Shown here: piece by piece, positions 1-4,848 of the stretch
Layout of the letters: each line of letters starts with the position of its first letter
Numbering within the stretch: position 1 is the first letter of the stretch
Source of the DNA: Methanosarcinales archaeon
GTDB taxonomy: Archaea; Halobacteriota; Methanosarcinia; Methanosarcinales; Methanogasteraceae
Direction: 5' to 3'
DNA: 6,758 bases
Assembly: GCA_030606635.1 (NCBI GenBank)
Contig: JAUWGA010000093.1
Span: 1-6,758 of the forward strand
Position numbers and translations under genes: made by a program
The notes under the pieces: generated by a model
Database searches by the model: none
What the model saw: only the letters and a program-made list of their open reading frames with translations
What the model was told of the DNA's origin: nothing

Positions 1-546
1 TACTCTGCCGGTTTCATGGATGGTAGCTGGATCGGACTACACACACTGTATCCAAGGAAGTTCGCATTCGGATACGTCGCTTTGCGGCCATACGAGCACG
101 ATGACTATCATATGTTCATACGACAAAATGCAAATGGCGATTATATGTGCAACATCATGGGTGATCCATGTATCATTGGTCCGCGCAGCAAGGTCGAGGC
201 AACGGTCGATGTGATCGATGAGAGCGCACCGAACGCATATCCGGATTTCAAGCGTCTGCTTGAGAGCGTGGATCTTGATGCGCCGTATCAGGAAGTGGGG
301 ATGTACTCTCCCGTTGCAGACCAGTATTATGCTGCGGTTCGCCTGGTGGGTGACGGGTGCGAGCGCACCATCACATGCATCGGCATCAGCGAGAATGCAA
401 CTGCTCGTGCAAACGAACTTGCAGCGAACACGACCGATAATCTCGAGTGCGCTGTGGCATTCAACCAGGGCGACCTGAATCTCAATCTCACGATCGTAAC
501 GATCACTGGCGACTGCGATGCGGTGATGGCTGCGGAGATATACTGA
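1..546 (+). CDS. C-terminal part of an unrecognised, probably exported protein (5' partial)
   Basis: The frame is open from the first base and ends at a TGA, leaving 181 visible residues. An ATG at 16 exists but has no ribosome binding site before it, so the gene probably starts upstream of the window. I do not recognise a family. The visible part has six cysteines, all in the range of about residues 50-175, and three N-x-S/T sequons (NAT, NTT, NLT) in the last third. The C-terminal half alternates hydrophobic and polar residues in a way that suggests beta strands. An even cysteine count plus sequons fits a secreted or surface protein with disulfides and N-glycans, but this is inference. No membrane segment or lysine-rich tail is visible. 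The next confident gene is aspS, almost 300 bp downstream, so no operon partner is seen. I am fairly sure it is coding and have no view on its function. Confidence 0.72.
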   Translation, partial: YSAGFMDGSWIGLHTLYPRKFAFGYVALRPYEHDDYHMFIRQNANGDYMCNIMGDPCIIGPRSKVEATVDVIDESAPNAYPDFKRLLESVDLDAPYQEVGMYSPVADQYYAAVRLVGDGCERTITCIGISENATARANELAANTTDNLECAVAFNQGDLNLNLTIVTITGDCDAVMAAEIY

Positions 547-594
547 CCGTACCCGCGTCTTTGGCGGTTAGTGTTTAGTGGCGTTTGCCGGAGT

Positions 595-621
595 GGGACT
601 GAAACAAGTCTGTTTTAGCCC
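595..621. terminator. Imperfect hairpin between convergent reading frames
   Basis: The arms GGGACTGAAAC (595-605) and GTTTTAGCCC (612-621) pair over ten positions, with one bulged A, one G-U pair and a 6-nt loop. The hairpin lies about 50 bp after the stop of the first gene. It also covers the stop (615-617) of the possible minus-strand ORF, so it could end or protect transcripts from both sides. No T-run follows on either strand, so classical termination is not shown. Confidence 0.3.
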
Positions 622-839
622 AACAGCCACTTCCACAGGGGTTTATACGATACCGTCCCGCATGAAATCTCTTCCCCTCCTTCGAGATCTCCGGCGTAAG
701 GGGAATGCAGTTCATAAATCTTTCCTTCTTTGTAAGGAAACTGTCGCCACATCTTCTGCGCCGTATCCGCAAGCTCGCGGCTTTGGATTTTAAAAGTCAC
801 CAAAACATATAACACAAATACCCCCGCATTTACACCCAT
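615..839 (-). CDS. Possible small hypothetical protein with an N-terminal hydrophobic segment
   Basis: This is a 74-codon minus-strand frame if read from the ATG at 839-837. Two further in-frame ATGs (848 and 851) would make it overlap the aspS start. The peptide begins MGVNAGVFVLYVLVTFKI, a hydrophobic stretch that could be a short membrane anchor. It continues as a mixed, protein-like sequence with three tryptophans and ends KPLWKWLLG. It reads more like a real peptide than the plus-strand frames across the same bases. Against it: no clear ribosome binding site, no recognised family, and a start that sits back to back with aspS, so its first codons overlap the aspS promoter. It would converge with the gene at 1-546, with the 595-621 hairpin between them. 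It could instead be a decayed gene fragment or noncoding sequence. Confidence 0.3.
   Translation of the reverse strand: MGVNAGVFVLYVLVTFKIQSRELADTAQKMWRQFPYKEGKIYELHSPYAGDLEGGEEISCGTVSYKPLWKWLLG
805..813 (+). promoter_or_regulatory. Candidate archaeal TATA box of aspS
   Basis: ACATATAAC is preceded by an A-rich stretch that could act as a TFB-recognition element. Its centre lies about 32 bp before the aspS ATG. With the usual archaeal spacing of about 25-27 bp to the start site, the mRNA would begin a few bases before the ATG. Together with the lack of a Shine-Dalgarno site this suggests a leaderless or nearly leaderless mRNA. A second AT stretch, TTTTAAAA at 788-795, is the alternative. Confidence 0.45.
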
Positions 840-840
840 T

Positions 841-2145
841 ATGGACATCATGCGAACTCATTATGCATCCGATATCACGCCTGATATGAGCGGCGACACT
901 GTCACAGTCGCGGGCTGGATACACGAGATGCGCGACCTTGGAGGAATCTACTTCCTTATACTGCGGGACCGGGGCGGGTTCATGCAGATCACGATGGTCA
1001 AGAAGAAGACCGATCCCGAGCTCTTCGAGTCTGCCAGGAGGCTGATCCGGGAGTCTGTGCTCACGGTGACCGGGACTGTGAAGAAGGAAGATAAAGCCCC
1101 ACGCGGGTACGAGATCATCCCGCAGACGTTAAGCGTGCTTTCTGAGTCGGATTCTCCGCTACCGATGGATATCACAGGAAAGGTCGACGCAGATATCGAC
1201 ACCCGGCTCGATTCGAGATTTATCGATCTCAGGCGGAGGAAAACGCTCGACGCATTCGTGATCCGCCACCATGCCTTAAAGGCAGTGCGCAACTTCCTTG
1301 AAAACGAAGGATTCATCGAGATCCACACGCCAAAGGTGGTTGCGGCTGCAACCGAAGGCGGCACGGCATTATTCCCAATCACCTACTTTAACAGGGAAGC
1401 ATTCCTCAATCAGAGTCCGCAGCTGTACAAACAGATCATGATGTCGGCTGGCTTTGACCGGGTCTATGAGATCGGCGCAATCTTCCGGGCGGAAGAGCAC
1501 GACACACTGAGGCACCTGAATGAGGCCACTTCGATCGATATCGAGGCGAGTTTCATGGATCATCTCGACGTGATGGAGATTCTTGAGCGTTTGGTCCACA
1601 AGGTGTACGCGCGGGTAGCTGTTGACTGTGCGCCGCAACTGGAAGAACTCGGAATCGAACTTTCAGTGCCAAAGCTCCCGTTTAAGCGGGTGAGTTATGA
1701 TGACGCGCTCGAGATTGCACTTTCACAGGGGCACACCATTGAGTGGGGCGAGGACTTTGGCACGGCTGCCGAGCGCGCTATAGGAAACGCTATCGGCGAG
1801 CATTACTTCCTCACGGATTGGCCTACTGAGATTAAGCCGTATTATACCCATCCGTACGAGGATAAGCCGGTTTACAGCAAATCATTCGATCTCATGCATC
1901 CGAGAATGGAACTTGCGTCGGGCTCACAGCGCATACATTCGCACAAAATTCTTCATGAGATGATCGAGGCGCACGGACTCAATCCGAACGGTTTTGATTT
2001 TTATTTGAAGGCGTTTCAGTATGGGATGCCCCCACATGCAGGATGGGGTCTTGGTGCAGAGCGGTTGGTCATGACCATGCTGCATATCGAAAATATCCGT
2101 GATGCGGTCTTGTTCCCCCGTGACCGAAAACGGCTCTCGCCTTAG
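841..2145 (+). CDS. aspS: Aspartyl-tRNA synthetase, archaeal type, predicted non-discriminating
   Basis: A 434-residue class IIb synthetase that charges tRNA with aspartate in the cytoplasm, at the usual length for archaeal AspRS. Residues 1-105 form the OB-fold anticodon-binding domain. The catalytic core follows: motif 1 around 157-166 (GFIEIHTPKV), the flipping-loop region ATEGGTALF (170-178), motif 2 at 215-235 (FRAEEHDTLRHLNEATS, with R216, E218 and H220), and motif 3 at 401-411 (GWGLGAERLVM, with R408). It ends in the typical LFPRDRKRLSP. Aligned by eye to the discriminating Thermococcus enzyme, its Trp26 and Lys85 correspond to His28 and Pro87 here. That His/Pro pair is the one known in non-discriminating archaeal AspRS, so the enzyme probably also makes Asp-tRNA(Asn) for amidation by GatCAB. 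I take the ATG at 841; the ATG at 850 is the alternative. Neither has a Shine-Dalgarno site, and the TATA box spacing favours 841 with a leaderless mRNA. Confidence 0.96.
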   Translation: MDIMRTHYASDITPDMSGDTVTVAGWIHEMRDLGGIYFLILRDRGGFMQITMVKKKTDPELFESARRLIRESVLTVTGTVKKEDKAPRGYEIIPQTLSVLSESDSPLPMDITGKVDADIDTRLDSRFIDLRRRKTLDAFVIRHHALKAVRNFLENEGFIEIHTPKVVAAATEGGTALFPITYFNREAFLNQSPQLYKQIMMSAGFDRVYEIGAIFRAEEHDTLRHLNEATSIDIEASFMDHLDVMEILERLVHKVYARVAVDCAPQLEELGIELSVPKLPFKRVSYDDALEIALSQGHTIEWGEDFGTAAERAIGNAIGEHYFLTDWPTEIKPYYTHPYEDKPVYSKSFDLMHPRMELASGSQRIHSHKILHEMIEAHGLNPNGFDFYLKAFQYGMPPHAGWGLGAERLVMTMLHIENIRDAVLFPRDRKRLSP

Positions 2146-2158
2146 TTTTCACTTTATT
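2145..2158 (+). terminator. T-rich stretch after aspS
   Basis: Directly after the aspS stop come TTTTC and CTTTATT. Archaeal RNA polymerase commonly stops at T-runs on the non-template strand without needing a hairpin, so this is a plausible but short terminator. A 14-bp AT palindrome (TTTATT-aa-AATAAA, 2153-2166) overlaps it. Confidence 0.3.
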
Positions 2159-2205
2159 AAAATAAAATCAGACATCCACAATCCTTAATAAGGTGTACTT
2201 AAAGG
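2153..2205 (+). promoter_or_regulatory. Candidate promoter region of cdc6
   Basis: Three AT-rich elements could serve as a TATA box: the palindrome TTTATTAAAATAAA (2153-2166), the palindrome CCTTAATAAGG (2183-2193), and ACTTAAAGG (2197-2205). If the first is used, the transcript would start near 2186 with a leader of about 54 nt that includes the hairpin at 2201-2221. If the second is used, the leader would be about 26 nt and the hairpin would not form in the RNA. The sequence does not decide between them. I see no repeated origin-recognition boxes here. Confidence 0.35.
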
Positions 2206-2221
2206 TAGGTAGCAAACCTTT
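2201..2221 (+). promoter_or_regulatory. Inverted repeat in the cdc6 leader
   Basis: AAAGGT (2201-2206) and ACCTTT (2216-2221) are perfect complements around a 9-nt interval. The repeat ends 4 nt before the Shine-Dalgarno site of cdc6. It could be an RNA hairpin affecting translation or a DNA operator for a dimeric protein. A 6-bp stem is short enough to be chance. Confidence 0.3.
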
Positions 2222-2225
2222 CGGC

Positions 2226-2232
2226 AGGGAGG
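2226..2232 (+). promoter_or_regulatory. Strong Shine-Dalgarno site that sets the TTG start of cdc6
   Basis: AGGGAGG is a very good match to the anti-Shine-Dalgarno end of archaeal 16S rRNA. It lies 7 nt before the TTG at 2240. It is the main reason to accept the non-ATG start. Confidence 0.75.
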
Positions 2233-2239
2233 AAGATTA

Positions 2240-3496
2240 TTGGAAAAAACTACCATAGCAAACGCTATCACCGAATTACTGGAATCGAAACCGATATTTA
2301 AGAACAGGGATGTGCTCCGTTCCACGTACATCCCGGATTACCTCCCACATCGGGATAACGAGGTAGATGCTCTTCTTAAGATATTGATCGTGGCTTTACG
2401 TGGCGATACGCCTTCAAACATCCTGATATACGGCAAGACCGGGACCGGTAAGACCGCGGTTACCACGCATGTCGGAAAAGAGATCGAGAAAGCAGGCGAG
2501 GAGCGTGGAATCCCCTGTGAGGTTCTGTACAACAATTGCGGTGTTATTGATACTCAGTATCGTCTGCTCGCCGAACTTGCGCGGAATTTCGGAAAAAGAA
2601 TCCCGATGACTGGCTGGCCCACCGATCAGGTATTTGCAGAATTCAAGAGCGCGATCGATTCCAAGAAACGAGTTGTGGTCATCATTCTGGACGAGGTCGA
2701 TAAACTGATAAAAAAAGGCGACGATGTGCTGTATAACCTGTCAAGAATCAATTCTATGCTTGAAAATGCCAAAGTCAGTCTTATAGGGATTTCAAATGAC
2801 CTGAAGTTCACGGAATTTCTAGATCCAAGGGTCCGGAGTTCTCTTGGGGAGGAGGAACTGATCTTCCCGCCGTACAACGCGAATCAACTCGCGGATGTCC
2901 TGCGTCAGCGTGCTGAGATGGCATTTCGAAGCGGAGTGATCGATGATGACGTAATCTCGCTCTGCGCTGCCCTTGCGGCAAGAGAGAATGGTGATGCGCG
3001 CAGAGCCCTTGACCTGCTCCGGATATCTGCTGAACTCGCAGAGCGTGAAAAGGTGGAGGGTGTGCAGGAGGTACATGTCAGGAGAGCGCAATCCAAGATC
3101 GAGTTCGATCGTGTCGCAGAGGTCATAAAGACGCTTCCGACCCAGTCGAAACTGGTCCTCTACAGCATCATGGTCCTTGACAAAGCTCCCGAATTGATCC
3201 GGCGATCTGGCAGGCGGATCATGTCAACAGGCGAGGTCTACCAGATATACAAGCGCATGTGCGGCATGATCGACATCGATGTGCTGACACAGCGGCGGAT
3301 CACCGAACTGATCAGCGAACTCGATATGCTCGGGATCGTGAATGCGATCGTTGTAAACCGCGGAAGGTACGGCGTGACAAAGGAGATAACGCTTGACACA
3401 CCCCAGGATAGCGCATATCATGTGTTAAGCGACGACCTCCGGTTGCAATCGCTCATGGACATGAGACCTGATTCGATCCAGATGCAACTGGGATAG
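2240..3496 (+). CDS. cdc6: Orc1/Cdc6 replication initiator, AAA+ ATPase
   Basis: A 418-residue archaeal Orc1/Cdc6 protein, which binds origin boxes and loads the MCM helicase. The AAA+ core shows Walker A GKTGTGKT (65-72, with K71 and T72) and Walker B VVVIILDEVD (145-154, with D151 and E152). Sensor 1 is LIGISND, with N186. A DPRVRSSL segment (195-202) carries likely arginine-finger residues, and sensor 2 is the GDARRALDLL helix (251-260). Residues from about 295 form the winged-helix DNA-binding domain, with the beta-wing around VVNRGRYGV (371-379). All ATPase motifs are intact and the length is normal. Translation starts at TTG, justified by the AGGGAGG site 7 nt upstream; a weak start codon is consistent with modest expression. 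The gene is flanked by its own putative promoter upstream and a new TATA box right after its stop. Archaeal origins often lie beside this gene, but no repeated recognition boxes are visible in the adjacent short gaps. Whether it is the Orc1-1 or Orc1-2 paralogue cannot be settled here. Confidence 0.96.
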   Translation: MEKTTIANAITELLESKPIFKNRDVLRSTYIPDYLPHRDNEVDALLKILIVALRGDTPSNILIYGKTGTGKTAVTTHVGKEIEKAGEERGIPCEVLYNNCGVIDTQYRLLAELARNFGKRIPMTGWPTDQVFAEFKSAIDSKKRVVVIILDEVDKLIKKGDDVLYNLSRINSMLENAKVSLIGISNDLKFTEFLDPRVRSSLGEEELIFPPYNANQLADVLRQRAEMAFRSGVIDDDVISLCAALAARENGDARRALDLLRISAELAEREKVEGVQEVHVRRAQSKIEFDRVAEVIKTLPTQSKLVLYSIMVLDKAPELIRRSGRRIMSTGEVYQIYKRMCGMIDIDVLTQRRITELISELDMLGIVNAIVVNRGRYGVTKEITLDTPQDSAYHVLSDDLRLQSLMDMRPDSIQMQLG

Positions 3497-3497
3497 C

Positions 3498-3509
3498 TAT
3501 ATATTATAA
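3498..3509 (+). promoter_or_regulatory. TATA box for the DUF22-nop5-gyrA unit
   Basis: TATATATTATAA starts one base after the cdc6 stop codon and is the best TATA-like element in the window. Its centre lies about 24 bp before the ATG at 3527, so the predicted mRNA would start at or next to the ATG and be leaderless. A GGAG (3521-3524) is also present, but at only 2 nt from the ATG it is too close to be a good Shine-Dalgarno site. Confidence 0.6.
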
Positions 3510-3526
3510 CCAGTTGATGTGGAGCC

Positions 3527-3949
3527 ATGGAATCTCAAACCATACAGATCGTATCCCTGTCAGAACAGGGGTTGGAGCGGAGCAAGGTCGAAGTAGCACC
3601 TTACGAGTTTACGATAGCAACCCGCGCCAAATGGGAGATCCTCGTCGCAGGCGAGGATATGACGATAGTAAAGGGCGCGTTTGAGAAGATCAGGATCAAG
3701 GAGATTAAACTGCAGCATGATCTGCTTGCGCTCCTATGCGCATTTTCCCCACATGCGCTTGTATCAGTGGTGCGTGTCGGATCCGGAGATGGGGTTGCGC
3801 CTGTCGAGGTTGATCGATGCATCAAGTCAGCATACATTCTCGCGCAGGATACCGGCGAGATCAAAGAAGGTGACCTGCTCGGTGTGTTGAACGTCCTGCC
3901 GATCATGTTCACACGCGAGGCAAAGAAGCCGATCGCAATCAAGGACTGA
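3527..3949 (+). CDS. DUF22-like conserved archaeal protein
   Basis: A 140-residue soluble protein with no signal peptide or membrane helix. I recognise the pattern of the archaeal DUF22 family from memory: an N-terminal IVS-x-SEQ strand, then APYEFTIATRAKWEILVAGEDMTIVKGAFEKIRI split over strands (residues 24-57). Next come an SPHALVSVVRVG segment (74-85), a PVEVDR motif (92-97), and a conserved EGDLLGVLNVLP close to the end (114-125). Its biochemical function is unknown, and nothing visible points to catalytic residues. It begins a probable transcription unit: its TGA is followed without a gap by the ATG of nop5, which implies translational coupling and a constant expression ratio. That pairing hints at a link to RNA modification or ribosome assembly, which is inference from position only. 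The coding call is firm; the family name is less so. Confidence 0.78.
   Translation: MESQTIQIVSLSEQGLERSKVEVAPYEFTIATRAKWEILVAGEDMTIVKGAFEKIRIKEIKLQHDLLALLCAFSPHALVSVVRVGSGDGVAPVEVDRCIKSAYILAQDTGEIKEGDLLGVLNVLPIMFTREAKKPIAIKD
3941..3945 (+). promoter_or_regulatory. Shine-Dalgarno site of nop5 inside the DUF22 gene
   Basis: AAGGA lies 4 nt before the nop5 ATG, within the last codons of the upstream gene. It supports initiation at 3950 directly after the upstream TGA, as expected for coupled translation. Confidence 0.55.
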
Positions 3950-4816
3950 ATGGCAAGTCCTGATGCGATCGTTTCTATGTTACTGGACCGGGGCCCGTGT
4001 CCGGTGATGCAAGCATCGACGGCAGAGCCGTTAACGCCCGTGAAAAATTCTCTGTCCCGGGCGTCGGCGCCAGAGGCGTTAACAGACATCCGCACATTCT
4101 TCTTCGGGGAGGGGTTCGTCGATTCTGAAGACGAGTATCGTGCACTACTCCATGAGGTGACGATCCGGCTCGCAAGAGAAGAGGTCTTGCGGTCCGCACG
4201 CGGGGACGAGGAGGTCATCCATGCAATAAAGATGCTTGATGACTTAAGTCCGACCTTGAATCTGATTTCGGAGCATCTCTTCGAGTGGTATTCCATGTAT
4301 GAGGAGGGGGTCTTGCCGTCAGAGGATGCGGTCAGGGAAATTCTGGAGAGGCGCGAGATCCCGCCTGCGATGCGCACCCTTGCACAGAATCTCACCGATC
4401 TGTACGAGAGCCGCGGAATACTCATCGAGTACATTCAGGACGAGACGAGCCTTATAGCGCCAAACCTCACGAACCTTGCAGGCGGGCTGCTTGCTGCACG
4501 GTTGATCAGCATAGCAGGCGGGCTTGGGAAACTTGCCAGGATGCCTGCAAGCCGCTTGCAGATTCTTGGTGCGAACAGGGCGATGTTCCGGCATCTGCGC
4601 GGGGCAGCTTCGCCAAAGCACGGCGTGATCTTCCAGCACCCACTCGTCCACGCGTCCCCACGCCGCCTGCGCGGCAAGATTGCACGGAGATTCGCTTCAA
4701 AACTGACGATCGCTGCACGGATCGACTATTACAGCGGCGAGGTGCGAGAGGAGCTTGCCGAGAGTCTGGCAGACAGTCTCCCCAATCGTGCAGGGAATTT
4801 CATTCTCAAGTGTTAA
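3950..4816 (+). CDS. nop5: Nop5 (NOP56/58 family), C/D-box sRNP scaffold, compact form
   Basis: Archaeal Nop5 bridges L7Ae-bound C/D-box guide RNA and the methyltransferase fibrillarin for 2'-O-methylation of rRNA and tRNA. Here 288 residues contain a divergent N-terminal part (1-80) and the conserved IHAIKMLDDLSPTLNLISEHLFEWY helices (90-114). A short coiled coil (about 115-162) leads to the RNA-binding Nop domain (about 169-265). The Nop domain shows APNLTNLAGGLLAARLIS, AGGLGKLARMPASRLQILG, the FRHLR block (213-217), PKHGVIFQHP (222-231) and the RGKIARRFASKLTIAARIDYYSG run (241-263, quoted in part). Compared with the roughly 400-residue Pyrococcus protein, the coiled coil is shorter by some 35-40 residues. 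The N-terminal domain is also shorter and the lysine-rich tail is missing. Short versions are known in other euryarchaea such as Archaeoglobus. Fibrillarin (flpA), usually next to nop5, is not in this window; gyrA follows instead. The start is supported by an AAGGA site and the abutting upstream stop. Confidence 0.92.
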   Translation: MASPDAIVSMLLDRGPCPVMQASTAEPLTPVKNSLSRASAPEALTDIRTFFFGEGFVDSEDEYRALLHEVTIRLAREEVLRSARGDEEVIHAIKMLDDLSPTLNLISEHLFEWYSMYEEGVLPSEDAVREILERREIPPAMRTLAQNLTDLYESRGILIEYIQDETSLIAPNLTNLAGGLLAARLISIAGGLGKLARMPASRLQILGANRAMFRHLRGAASPKHGVIFQHPLVHASPRRLRGKIARRFASKLTIAARIDYYSGEVREELAESLADSLPNRAGNFILKC

Positions 4817-4840
4817 GTTCTAACAGGACAACACATTACA

Positions 4841-4844
4841 GAGG
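4841..4844 (+). promoter_or_regulatory. Shine-Dalgarno site of gyrA
   Basis: GAGG lies 4 nt before the ATG at 4849. The 32-bp gap after nop5 has no TATA-like element and no T-run, so gyrA is probably read through from the nop5 promoter. Confidence 0.5.
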
Positions 4845-4848
4845 CTAC

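Larger units (their letters stand above)
547..840. other. 294-bp gap with inverted repeats
   Basis: No confident gene lies here. Besides the imperfect hairpin at 595-621 there are two perfect 7-bp inverted repeats. TTCCCCT (672-678) pairs with AGGGGAA (699-705) across a 20-nt interval that contains the palindrome GAGATCTC (684-691). TTTCCTT (721-727) pairs with AAGGAAA (734-740) across a 6-nt loop. The last 50 bases are AT-richer and hold the aspS promoter. The gap may contain a structured RNA, a small minus-strand gene, or both. Confidence 0.45.

Noticed and set aside
573..605. CRISPR-repeat-like stretch that starts GTTT and ends GGGACTGAAAC
   Set aside because: Only one copy is present. 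No second copy, regular spacers or cas genes occur in the window, and the end of the stretch is explained by the hairpin at 595-621.
676..700. TTCGAGATC resembling a tRNA T-loop
   Set aside because: The flanking bases do not form a T-stem, and no acceptor, D or anticodon arm can be placed around it.
578..793. Plus-strand 71-codon frame from a GTG in the gap before aspS
   Set aside because: It has no ribosome binding site, no recognisable motif, and a composition like a shadow frame. The minus-strand reading of the same bases looks more protein-like.
2146..2239. Possible replication origin next to cdc6
   Set aside because: The gap is short and AT-rich, but there are no repeated origin-recognition boxes with the G-run typical of archaeal ORBs. 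The palindromes are better described as promoter or leader elements.
3601..4434. Long minus-strand open frame (277 codons) opposite the DUF22-like gene and nop5
   Set aside because: Its product is dominated by serine and arginine with no recognisable domain, as expected for the complement of GC-rich coding DNA. The plus-strand genes on both sides are well supported.
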